Of a DNA stretch of 64,000 bases, positions 52,506-60,674 are shown piece after piece. The stretch lies in the NCBI RefSeq assembly GCF_900107095.1, contig NZ_FNOR01000001.1, positions 124,001 through 188,000 of the forward strand. Reading direction: 5' to 3'. The translations under genes were made by a program, and so were the position numbers. Each line of letters begins with the position of its first letter. Within the stretch, counting starts at the first letter, position 1. The notes under the pieces were generated by a model. The model was given only the letters and a program-made list of their open reading frames with translations. It was not told where the DNA came from and did no database searches. This stretch comes from Collimonas sp. OK242. GTDB taxonomy: Bacteria > Pseudomonadota > Gammaproteobacteria > Burkholderiales > Burkholderiaceae_D.

Positions 52506-53531
52506 ATGAATATCGACGAGCTAAAATCGGTGGCCAGCGCCATCGTTGCGCAACAGAAGGGTATCCTGGCCGCGGACGAAAGCGGGCCGACCATCAAGAA
52601 ACGGTTCGATGCAATCAAGCTCGAATGCACGGAAGAAAACCGCCGTCGCTATCGCGAAATCCTGTTCACCACCGAGGGCGTGGAACCTTATATCGGTGGT
52701 GTCATTCTGTACGATGAAACGTTACGCCAGAGCAGTGCGGAGGGAACGCCTTTTGCCGAGCTGCTGGCGCGCCGCGGCATCATCCCCGGCATCAAGGTGG
52801 ATGGCGGCGCCAAGCCGCTGGCATTGCATGTGGGCGAGAAAATCACCGAAGGACTGGACGGCTTGCGCGAACGCCTTCAGGAGTATCAGCAGCTGGGCGC
52901 CAGGTTTGCCAAATGGCGCGGCGTGATCGAGATTTATGAGAGCGACATCCCGAGCGTGTCTGCCATCCAGGCCAATGCCCACGCCCTGGCGCGCTACGCA
53001 GCGCTGTGCCAGGAAGTCGGCATTGTGCCTATCGTTGAACCGGAAGTGCTGATGGACGGCTCCCATAGCATCCAACGCTGCGAGGCGGTGACATCACAGG
53101 TGCTGGAAATCGTGTTCGCCGAGCTGGATGCGCAGCGCGTTGCGTTCGAGGGCATGTTGCTCAAGCCGAACATGGTCATCGCCGGCATGAAGTGCGCGCG
53201 GCAAGCCGATGTGCAGCAAGTTGCCGAGGCTACCATGCGTTGCCTGACGCGCTATGTGCCGGCGGCGGTGCCGGGCATTGTCTTTTTGTCGGGTGGACAA
53301 AGCGCACAGGATGCGACGGCGCATTTGAGCGCCATGAACCAGCTCGGCGTGCATCCCTGGCCGGTTAGCTTTTCTTATGGGCGGGCGCTGCAGGCGCCGG
53401 TGCTGGCGGCCTGGAAGGGACAGGAGCAGAATGTGGCTGAAGCGCAAAAAACCTTCTTCCGTCGTTGCCAGTTGAACGGCCTGGCACGTCTCGGTAAGTA
53501 CGACAGCGCCATGGAGGGCACGCCGCCATAA
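52506..53531 (+). CDS. Class I fructose-bisphosphate aldolase
   Basis: A 341-residue aldolase of the animal/plant (class I) type. Active-site residues by comparison with rabbit aldolase are Asp24 in AADES, Lys97, Lys136, Glu178 in VEPEV and the Schiff-base Lys220 in MLLKPNMV. It splits fructose-1,6-bisphosphate into two triose phosphates without a metal. It is convergent with a PPi-type phosphofructokinase (gap 12 bp). Confidence 0.93.
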   Translation: MNIDELKSVASAIVAQQKGILAADESGPTIKKRFDAIKLECTEENRRRYREILFTTEGVEPYIGGVILYDETLRQSSAEGTPFAELLARRGIIPGIKVDGGAKPLALHVGEKITEGLDGLRERLQEYQQLGARFAKWRGVIEIYESDIPSVSAIQANAHALARYAALCQEVGIVPIVEPEVLMDGSHSIQRCEAVTSQVLEIVFAELDAQRVAFEGMLLKPNMVIAGMKCARQADVQQVAEATMRCLTRYVPAAVPGIVFLSGGQSAQDATAHLSAMNQLGVHPWPVSFSYGRALQAPVLAAWKGQEQNVAEAQKTFFRRCQLNGLARLGKYDSAMEGTPP

Positions 53532-53543
53532 GAGCGGAACGGA

Positions 53544-54764
53544 TCAGCCAGCGGTATTGCGTAGCTTGGCGACCGCATGGGAGCGCAGACGGAAGCCGTC
53601 TGGCATGCCCGATCCCAGCAAGGGTTGCAGGTAGAGCCGGAAAGCATCGGTGACGTCGGTGCCGCTGGCGGCGATCAGCTCATCTTCCATGACTCTGGTT
53701 TTACCTGCCACCACATCCAGCGCCAGCAATTCATAGTCTACCGAATAAGCGCCGCTACGCTTGATGGCGACCGAGCCGTTGCGGTCAGTTTGCACTGCAA
53801 ACTGCAGCGCCTTTTCACCGACCTCGCGCGCTTCCCGCTGGTCCACATCCGATACGCAACCCATGAACGAGCGCTGCAGATAGCCGAAGGTATCGCCGCG
53901 GACGCGCTTGATATTTAGTTTCGATTTGATCTCTTCGCACAGCAAATCGGCCAGGGCGCCGGTGCCGGATAGTTGCACATTGCCGTGGGCATCGCGCTCC
54001 ACCGTTGTCGCCAGCAGGCTGGCGATAGGCGTGCCCGATGCATCGTGTATGCCTTCGGAGACGGCGATCACGCAACGGCCGAAACGCTGGTAGGCTTGTT
54101 TCACATCGGCCAGGAATTTCTCCAGCACAAATACGCGTTCCGGCAGATAAATCAGATGCGGTCCGTCATCGGGGAATTTTCTGCCCAGCGCCGATGCCGC
54201 CGTCAAAAAGCCGGCGTGCCGTCCCATCACCACGCCGACGTAGACGCCGGGCAGGGAAGCGTTATCGAGGTTGGCGCCGGCAAAGGCCTGGGCTACGAAG
54301 CGCGCCGCCGACGGAAAACCTGGCGTGTGATCGTTGCTGACCAGATCGTTGTCGATGGTTTTGGGGATATGGATACAGCGTAGGGGGAAGGCTAGCTTTT
54401 CCGCCTCCAGGCTGAGAATGCGCAGGGTGTCGGATGAATCGTTGCCGCCTATATAGAAAAAATGGTTTATCTGGTGCGCTTGCAGCACCTGGATAATCTC
54501 TTGGCAATACTTGAGGTCAGGCTTGTCACGTGTCGATCCCAGCGCGGAAGACGGCGTGTTCGCCACCAGCTCCAGGTTGCTGCTGGTTTCCTGGCCCAGG
54601 TCAAGAAAGTCTTCGTTGACTATGCCACGGACGCCATTGCGTGCTCCGTACACCAGGTCGACATCGCGTATGCTGCGCGCCGCCAGGACCACTCCCGCCA
54701 GGGATTGGTTGATCACAGCGGTGGGGCCGCCGCCTTGCGCGATAAGGATTCTTCTGGATTGCAT
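53544..54764 (-). CDS. 6-phosphofructokinase, PPi-dependent type
   Basis: A 406-residue phosphofructokinase. GGGP near residues 11-14, GGNDS at 106-110 and PKTIDND at 134-140 mark the active site. Asp109 replaces the Gly104 of E. coli ATP-PFK, and Lys135 replaces Gly124; this pair is the signature of PPi use. The enzyme would be reversible. GGNDS is known in some PPi-type groups. I chose the ATG at 54764, which has AAGGAG at good distance; another Met is at 54770. Confidence 0.87.
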   Translation of the reverse strand: MQSRRILIAQGGGPTAVINQSLAGVVLAARSIRDVDLVYGARNGVRGIVNEDFLDLGQETSSNLELVANTPSSALGSTRDKPDLKYCQEIIQVLQAHQINHFFYIGGNDSSDTLRILSLEAEKLAFPLRCIHIPKTIDNDLVSNDHTPGFPSAARFVAQAFAGANLDNASLPGVYVGVVMGRHAGFLTAASALGRKFPDDGPHLIYLPERVFVLEKFLADVKQAYQRFGRCVIAVSEGIHDASGTPIASLLATTVERDAHGNVQLSGTGALADLLCEEIKSKLNIKRVRGDTFGYLQRSFMGCVSDVDQREAREVGEKALQFAVQTDRNGSVAIKRSGAYSVDYELLALDVVAGKTRVMEDELIAASGTDVTDAFRLYLQPLLGSGMPDGFRLRSHAVAKLRNTAG

Positions 54765-54851
54765 TTGCATTCTCCTTGAACTATCACTATCGTTGAACGG
54801 AGCTGCCACTTTCCGATTCTACCGCCATCGCGCAGGCGCGGGCCAAAGGCT

Positions 54852-55958
54852 TTATTTTCCCCAGATTTTCTTATATTCCGCGCGGTAGCCGTTATTCGGT
54901 TCAAAAGTGTTCTGCTGGCCGCCGTGAAATGCGATGTTCTGCTCTGTGACCAGATACACAGGCGTAGTATAGGTGCTGGCTTTTTCACCGGCAAACGAGC
55001 GGTTCAATTCATCGATGATTTGCCAGCCTTGCTGGCCGAACGGCTCCGGCACGGTAGCGACCTGGATGCTCTTGCTGCGGATGCGTTGATAGGCCGATTC
55101 AGAGCCTTCGCCTGCAGACAGCGCCTCAATCTTGTTGTCGACGATAATCGCCGCCGAGGCCGGAGTCGCCAGCATATCAAGGTAGTTGTCATTGACGCCG
55201 ATGATGTGCGTCCATTTTTTGCCGAAGCGCTGCGTCAGTGAAGTGAGCAAGGCCGGTATCTTGTCGGCAGTGGTGGTGGCCGGCAATGCTTCTACACTGA
55301 GCAGGCTGCAGGTCCGGCATTGTTTGATTGCCGCGGCTATGGCATTCGATTTCGACTGCGCATACAGGCTGTTCGGATCGGTGAGGACCACTACCCCGGC
55401 CTTGCCGTTTGAATCGACTACCCCTAACAAGGCTGCCATCAACGCCTCTTCTTTAGGATCGGCGGTGACGTTGGTGAACAAGCCGTCGCTGGGGCCTATC
55501 CTGGTAGATGCATGCCAGCCGATCACCGGTACCTTCTGGGCGTTGGCGTTGTTCATCTCCTTGGGTTGTTCGTTGGCGTCGATCCCGGCCAGCACGATGC
55601 CGTTCGGCTGCAAGGCCAGCGCTCTGCTGAAGGCCTCCGCGTGTTTGCTGTTGACGCCCCAGCAATCGATCACAAAGACGTCCCAGCCGGCTACCGCCGC
55701 CGCTTCTTTGACGCCGTTGGCGACGCGCATGACGCCGTTGTTCTTGAGATTAGAGGCGATCAGCACAATCGATTTTTTTTGTGCTGCTATTTTCGGGCCG
55801 CTGGTGGGGCCGTCCCAGGTGGTCTTGAAGGCCATCGCCTTGGCGATTTTTGCGTTGGCGCGGTTCAGGAACAAGGTTGGATCTTCCTGGGCAAACGCTG
55901 AACTGGTGAAACAAAAGACAAGTGCTACCGTTACGAAATTAAAATTGATCAATTTCAT
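54852..55958 (-). CDS. Orphan sugar ABC-type substrate-binding protein (RbsB-like)
   Basis: About 368 residues of the Peripla_BP_4 (ribose/galactose-like) fold. A signal peptide ends near SSAFA (residue 23). Lobe 1 has IVLIASNLKNNGVMRVANGV, and GKAGVVVLTDPNSLYAQS opens lobe 2. No permease or ATPase lies nearby, so it may serve a remote transporter or a sensor. The start at 55958 is the second in-frame Met of a frame open to 55985. Confidence 0.83.
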   Translation of the reverse strand: MKLINFNFVTVALVFCFTSSAFAQEDPTLFLNRANAKIAKAMAFKTTWDGPTSGPKIAAQKKSIVLIASNLKNNGVMRVANGVKEAAAVAGWDVFVIDCWGVNSKHAEAFSRALALQPNGIVLAGIDANEQPKEMNNANAQKVPVIGWHASTRIGPSDGLFTNVTADPKEEALMAALLGVVDSNGKAGVVVLTDPNSLYAQSKSNAIAAAIKQCRTCSLLSVEALPATTTADKIPALLTSLTQRFGKKWTHIIGVNDNYLDMLATPASAAIIVDNKIEALSAGEGSESAYQRIRSKSIQVATVPEPFGQQGWQIIDELNRSFAGEKASTYTTPVYLVTEQNIAFHGGQQNTFEPNNGYRAEYKKIWGK

Positions 55959-56204
55959 TATTTTTATCCGGATTTGACTGCGCATGGTCGGAGCGGGTTT
56001 CCCGCCTGTTTTTTTTATTGCAAACTAACAGCTCCTGACTACTCCCTGTACCGCAAAAACCATATTTCTCCCTGGGCTAGTGCTGACGCCGCTTTCAAGC
56101 AAATCGGCAGGCATTGAAAACGGCGTCGGCAGCAGCGTGCCTTAGCTTACGCAAAGGTTAAATGTTTGTCTATTGGAAATCTATTCTAGCGTTGACGCAG
56201 TGAC

Positions 56205-56243
56205 CGTTGCCGGGAGCCGTTACCGGGAGCCGTTGCTAGGAGC
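56205..56243. repeat. Three 13-bp tandem repeats
   Basis: CGTTGCCGGGAGC, CGTTACCGGGAGC and CGTTGCTAGGAGC follow each other without gaps, differing at one or two positions. The location between genes, about 250 bp upstream of the binding-protein start, suggests an expanded minisatellite or a clustered protein-binding site. Confidence 0.65.
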
Positions 56244-56328
56244 TATCCACATAGATAAAATTGTTTGTTTGGTAATTGCATCTATATTGATGTCAGGCGC
56301 TTGCCAATCCGGGGCGGTAAAATGACGC

Positions 56329-56361
56329 AAGGGCTACCGGTCGTGAAGACTGGTAGCCCTT
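56329..56361 (-). terminator. Terminator-like hairpin after the GspE/PilB gene
   Basis: AAGGGCTACCGGTC pairs with GACTGGTAGCCCTT across a five-base loop, a 14-bp stem with one G-T pair. It lies 28 bp after the ATPase stop on the minus strand. The following T-run is short (TTTT after a few bases), so it is a likely but imperfect terminator. Confidence 0.7.
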
Positions 56362-56389
56362 ATCGGCTTGGATACAGGCAGATCGCGGC

Positions 56390-58171
56390 TCAGGTCAGCG
56401 CCGAGGTGACTTTCAAGACTTCTTCCACCGTGGTGACGCCTTCCATTACCTTCAACGCGCCGGCCAGGCGCAAAGGCTTCATGCCGTCGGTGATGCTTTG
56501 CTGTTTCAGCGCGTGGATATCGGTTTCGGTCTGGATCAGTTTTGAGAACGGCTGGGTGACGGTCAGCAGTTCGTACAGGCCGGTGCGTCCACGGTAGCCG
56601 GTCTGACGGCATTCCGGGCAGCCGACCGGATGATAGACGGTGGCAGGTTTGGGCAGGTTCCAGCTTTCAACCAGCGTCGCCCAGACTTCATCGGCGACAT
56701 GACCGTCGGCGCTTTTGCAGTGGGTGCACAGCGTGCGCACCAGGCGTTGCGCCATGATGCCGATCAATGTGGTTTCCAGCAGATAGTAAGGCACACCCAG
56801 TTCCAGCAAGCGCATCACTGCCGACGGCGCATCGTTGGTATGCAAGGTCGACAGCACCAGATGGCCGGTGAGGGCCGCCTGGATGGCCATTTCCGCAGTT
56901 TCCAGATCGCGGATTTCGCCCACCATGATGATGTCGGGATCCTGCCGCATCAAGGCCCGCACGCCATCGGCGAAGGTGAGGTCGATGCCGTGATTGACCT
57001 GCATCTGGTTGAACGAGGGCTCCACCATTTCAATCGGATCTTCCACCGAACAGACGTTGACTTCGGAAGTGGCCAGCGCCTTGAGCGTGGTATACAAGGT
57101 CGTGGTTTTGCCGGAACCGGTCGGGCCGGTCACCAGGATAATGCCGTGCGGCCGCTTGGTCAGTGCATCCCAGCGCAAGGCGTCGTCAGTCGGGAAGCCC
57201 AGTTCCGGCAAGGTTTTGACCACCACATCCGGATCGAAAATCCGCATCACCAGCTTCTCGCCGAAGGCAGTCGGCAAGGTAGACAGGCGCAGTTCGATTT
57301 CCTGGCCGCCGGCGGTACGGGTCTTGATGCGGCCATCCTGCGGCCGGCGCTTTTCGATAACGTCCATCCGCCCCAGCAATTTGATGCGTGCGGTCATGGC
57401 AATCATGACTACCGCCGGCACCTGGTACACCTGATGCAGGACGCCGTCGATGCGGAAACGGATGGCGCTGAAATCGCGCTTGGGCTCCATGTGGATGTCG
57501 GAGGCGCGCTGTTCAAACGCGTATTGCCACAACCAGTCGACGATATTGACAATATGCTGGTCGTTGGCGTCGACTTGCTTGTTGGATTTGCCGAGTTCAA
57601 CCAGCTGCTCGAAGTTGTTCCGCAGCGCCAGGTCTTGTCCGCCCGATTTATGGGCGCTCTTGATCGATTTCGCCAGCGTGAAAAATTGCGTGATGTATTG
57701 CGTGATATCGAGCGGGTTGGCAATCACCAGGCGGATATTACGGCGCGAGATCTTGGCGATTTCCGCTTGCCATTCGGTGCGGAACGGCTCGGCTGTGGCA
57801 ATCACCAGGTCGGTCAGGCTCAGTTCGACCGGCAGGATATTGAAACGCGTGGCGTAACTGGCTGACATGACGTCGGCGACCTTGGCGAAATCGATCTTCA
57901 GCGGGTCGATCCGGTAGAACGGCATTTGCACCTGGCGTGCCAGCCACTCGGTGAGCCACTCGAGCGTGATGGCGCGGTGCGGCGGTAACGCCGACTGGCG
58001 CTTGCACTGGGCGACTGCATTGAGCGGATGGATCGCAATCGGGGCGTTGCGGAAAATCCCCTGCGCCTGGGTGTAGAACTGTTTGACTTCATTCTTGTCG
58101 ACCGTGCCATCGTTCAGCAACCAGGTGAAGATCTGCTGCAGGTCCAGGGTCTTTTGCGATGCATTGTTCAT
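56390..58171 (-). CDS. GspE/PilB/PulE-family secretion ATPase
   Basis: A 593-residue ATPase. An N-terminal GspE-N domain (about 60-170) is followed by the ATPase core with Walker A GPTGSGKTTT, the Asp box SVEDPIE, Walker B IIMVGEIRD, the His box LHTNDAPSA and a four-Cys zinc motif (CTHCKS with CPECRQTGYRGRTG). It would power type IV pilus or type II secretion assembly. No partner (PilC/GspF, pilin, secretin) is encoded around it, so the system must lie elsewhere, or this is a solitary paralogue. Confidence 0.9.
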   Translation of the reverse strand: MNNASQKTLDLQQIFTWLLNDGTVDKNEVKQFYTQAQGIFRNAPIAIHPLNAVAQCKRQSALPPHRAITLEWLTEWLARQVQMPFYRIDPLKIDFAKVADVMSASYATRFNILPVELSLTDLVIATAEPFRTEWQAEIAKISRRNIRLVIANPLDITQYITQFFTLAKSIKSAHKSGGQDLALRNNFEQLVELGKSNKQVDANDQHIVNIVDWLWQYAFEQRASDIHMEPKRDFSAIRFRIDGVLHQVYQVPAVVMIAMTARIKLLGRMDVIEKRRPQDGRIKTRTAGGQEIELRLSTLPTAFGEKLVMRIFDPDVVVKTLPELGFPTDDALRWDALTKRPHGIILVTGPTGSGKTTTLYTTLKALATSEVNVCSVEDPIEMVEPSFNQMQVNHGIDLTFADGVRALMRQDPDIIMVGEIRDLETAEMAIQAALTGHLVLSTLHTNDAPSAVMRLLELGVPYYLLETTLIGIMAQRLVRTLCTHCKSADGHVADEVWATLVESWNLPKPATVYHPVGCPECRQTGYRGRTGLYELLTVTQPFSKLIQTETDIHALKQQSITDGMKPLRLAGALKVMEGVTTVEEVLKVTSALT

Positions 58172-58278
58172 TGCAATGGGAATGTCGGTTGGTTGAGTCG
58201 GGTTGATCTGATGTGTTTCTCTTCAATCGGGCATCAATTGCATATCAATTGAGAAGCACTGCATTAATCTCTTATTTC

Positions 58279-59115
58279 TTACTGCGGCGAATGCCAGGCC
58301 TTCAATCCGTTTACCCACGATTTGGCCGGCAGCCTGGTGCTTGCGGTAATTTCGGCAGCGCGTTCGTACAAGGCGCTGAAATCGACTGGCGGCGCCTTCT
58401 TGAACGCGATGGCGATCACATTGCCTTCGTGGACTTCAGGCAGGCACCAGACAGCGTCGAAGGCAAACTTCATGGCTTTCAGGTTCTTGGCGTAGCTGGG
58501 ATGGTCGCCAAACAGATTGACGGTCATGATGCCGTCATCCCTCAGGCAAGCTGCGCAAGCGCTGTAAAACTCAGGGGTATCGAGTACCGGGCCGCGCGCG
58601 GTGGCGTCGTACAGATCGACTTGCAAGGCATCGATGCTGTCGTGGTTGCGCGAGTCGAGCACGAAATCCATGGCGTCCATCTCCAGCACCGATAGCCGTT
58701 CGTCGTCGGCAGGCAGTTTGAACATCGAAGCGCAAATCGCCAGTACCGACGGGTTAAGTTCGATTGCGGTGACGCGCGCATCAGGAAACTGGCGATAACT
58801 GAACTTGGTCAGCGCCGCCGTACCCAGACCCAGTTGCACGATGTGTTGCGGTTCCGGATTAAACAACATCCAGGCCATCATCTGCTGGGCATATTCCAGT
58901 TCAGGCCAGTCAGGCTTGCGCAGCCGCATGGCGCCTTGCACCCATTCGGTGCCGAAATGCAGGAAGCGCACGCCGTCTTGTTCGGACAGCGTGACCGGGG
59001 CGAATTTGGGTTTGCGGGCTTGTTTTATCGTGTCTTTTTTTGCAACTTCGGAATGTTTGCCCGGGCCTGCCCTCCGGTTGGCGTCGGCTTCTATGGATTT
59101 GCGTTTGATCAGCAT
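58279..59115 (-). CDS. Spermidine synthase-like methyltransferase-fold protein
   Basis: About 278 residues with a Rossmann-like SAM/dcSAM-binding fold: HIVQLGLGTAALTKFSY, VTAIELNPSVLAIC, SVLEMDAMDFV and ALQVDLYDATARGP. These are spermidine synthase family motifs, but the N-terminal region is basic and the polyamine-site residues are not clear. It may be a non-polyamine member. The start is uncertain; I chose the ATG at 59115, while the frame is open to 59154. Confidence 0.8.
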   Translation of the reverse strand: MLIKRKSIEADANRRAGPGKHSEVAKKDTIKQARKPKFAPVTLSEQDGVRFLHFGTEWVQGAMRLRKPDWPELEYAQQMMAWMLFNPEPQHIVQLGLGTAALTKFSYRQFPDARVTAIELNPSVLAICASMFKLPADDERLSVLEMDAMDFVLDSRNHDSIDALQVDLYDATARGPVLDTPEFYSACAACLRDDGIMTVNLFGDHPSYAKNLKAMKFAFDAVWCLPEVHEGNVIAIAFKKAPPVDFSALYERAAEITASTRLPAKSWVNGLKAWHSPQ

Positions 59116-59254
59116 GAGGCGTAATAGGTGGTGTGAAATGAAAATGTAGGGCAATGATACCGTGCCGCGGCCACAATTAGCCCAAAGTTCGGCTGCTTTC
59201 TTCGCCGTATCCTTATGTAATGGGGCCGCAGGATTGTTCCCGAGGCGCAGCAGC

Positions 59255-59749
59255 TCAGTCCAGGCAATCTTTCAGCTGCAGCCAGGCATCCAGCTTTTCC
59301 GCATATGGCCGGGTATAAGCCGGGCTGCTGGAGGGAAGTTGCACGATGCGATAGCGTGCCGCCTGCGGGCCCAGCGCCTTCAGTCCCAGCCTGGCTGCGG
59401 TGCCGCCGTTGAAGGCGATGGTAGTCAATTGCGGCAAGGTGGCGGCCAAGGTGGGCAGGTCGTTATGCACCTGGTCGCGGATATTGCTGTCCAGGCTGCC
59501 ATCGCGCCGCGCCTCGGCCACCACGTCCCATAGACCGATGCGTTTGCCCAAAAGAGTCTGCAGCCGGTCCGGATAGGACAGGGCCGGCAAGTCGGCGCCG
59601 GTCACCTCTGACAGCAATTTCCAGAAGCGGTTTTGCGGATGCGCGTAATACTGGCTGTGCGCCAGCGACACATTGCCTGGCAAACTGCCCAGTATCAGGA
59701 TGCGGACCTGTTCATCCACTACCGGCGGAAAGCTGCGCTTGCGTGTCAT
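59255..59749 (-). CDS. Deoxyinosine/uracil DNA glycosylase (UDG superfamily, HDG/Mug-like)
   Basis: A 164-residue DNA glycosylase-fold protein. Motif 1 is ILGSLPGN, the base-flipping region is YYAHPQNRFWKLLS, and motif 2 is LPSSSPA. The family 6 (hypoxanthine) group of UDGs has this pattern, removing deaminated bases (deoxyinosine, uracil or xanthine) from DNA. It ends 139 bp before the spermidine synthase-like gene start and begins 14 bp before the Crp/Fnr gene stop. Confidence 0.85.
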   Translation of the reverse strand: MTRKRSFPPVVDEQVRILILGSLPGNVSLAHSQYYAHPQNRFWKLLSEVTGADLPALSYPDRLQTLLGKRIGLWDVVAEARRDGSLDSNIRDQVHNDLPTLAATLPQLTTIAFNGGTAARLGLKALGPQAARYRIVQLPSSSPAYTRPYAEKLDAWLQLKDCLD

Positions 59750-59763
59750 TGCAGCGAGGTCTG

Positions 59764-60447
59764 TCAGGAGTGAAACTGGCGCAAACCATCCAGGTCAAGG
59801 ATGGTGATGCTGCCGTAATCGACCTTCAACAATCCAGCCTTTTCCAGTACCTGCAATGCCTGGTTGGCGCGCTGGCGCGAGGCGCCGGAAAGATTGCCGA
59901 CTTCTTCCTGGGAAATTTGCAGCTCGCGGCCTATGCCCGGATTCAGATAGGGATTGAACAGCGCCGCCAGGCAACGCGCAACGCGTGCGTCCGGTTCCAG
60001 CATGCGGTCGTATTCCACCAGCGAAATAAACAGCGCCAGCCGTTCATTGAGCTGCGTGACCAGGAAACGATTGAATTGGATGCTGTTGTCGAGCAGCCAC
60101 AGATAAGTCGCTTTCGGCATGTACAGCAGTTCGCTGTCGCGCAGCGCCACCACGTCATATCTGCGCGGTTCGCTCTTGAGCAACGAGCCTTCGCCCAGCC
60201 AGCCGCCGTTGGCCATGCCGGCAAAGGACACCGTTTTCCCTTCGGGAGAAACGCTGCTCATTTTCAGCAGTCCCTCGTGCACGCCAATCCAATGCGTGAC
60301 CGGATCGCCTTTATGGCAAACAAAAGCACCGCCGGCAATTTTGCGGCTGAACATCTCCGCTTCAACGCGCGTCAGCTGTTCGCTGGTGAGCGAGCGTGCC
60401 CACATGGTCTTGGCCAGCATGTCTTTAATCGAGGTCTCTGTGATCAT
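59764..60447 (-). CDS. Crp/Fnr-family regulator (third copy)
   Basis: About 227 residues. The sensor barrel (about 20-125) includes GGAFVCHKGDPVTHWIGVHEG and GWLGEGSLL, and the winged helix (about 150-220) includes LQISQEEVGNLSGASRQRANQALQ. It differs clearly from the two paralogues at 50-52 kb. It diverges from the acyl-CoA synthetase operon, which suggests that operon as a target. I chose the ATG at 60447; the frame extends 15 bp upstream to a TTG. Confidence 0.86.
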   Translation of the reverse strand: MITETSIKDMLAKTMWARSLTSEQLTRVEAEMFSRKIAGGAFVCHKGDPVTHWIGVHEGLLKMSSVSPEGKTVSFAGMANGGWLGEGSLLKSEPRRYDVVALRDSELLYMPKATYLWLLDNSIQFNRFLVTQLNERLALFISLVEYDRMLEPDARVARCLAALFNPYLNPGIGRELQISQEEVGNLSGASRQRANQALQVLEKAGLLKVDYGSITILDLDGLRQFHS

Positions 60448-60479
60448 TATGATGCGCTGCAATATCGAAAATTCGGCAA

Positions 60480-60497
60480 TTGTCTGCGAGATGACAA
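60480..60497. promoter_or_regulatory. Candidate Crp/Fnr-type site
   Basis: TTGTC-N8-GACAA is a dyad in the divergent region between the third Crp/Fnr gene and the acyl-CoA synthetase gene. Crp/Fnr proteins bind two-fold sites of about this size, although spacing here is larger than the FNR consensus. Confidence 0.3.
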
Positions 60498-60674
60498 CCG
60501 CATCTCTCGACTCACACTACTATCATCGCATAAAGCAGCGAATAACCGGCATGACACAATTACACCAGTACTAGTAAGTGCGACGTAAGCCTGCCGGCCC
60601 AGACTGACTTGACACTGACAGGCACGCATGGCGCCGATATCGATGCCATGGCGCCATATAAAAAAGGTGGGGCG

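Larger units (their letters stand above)
55959..56389. other. 431-bp stretch with repeats and a hairpin, no gene
   Basis: The stretch lies between the orphan binding protein and the ATPase gene, both on the minus strand. It holds three 13-bp tandem repeats (56205-56243) and a strong hairpin (56329-56361), both listed separately. A promoter for the binding-protein gene should lie near 56000. No coding frame is convincing. Confidence 0.5.
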
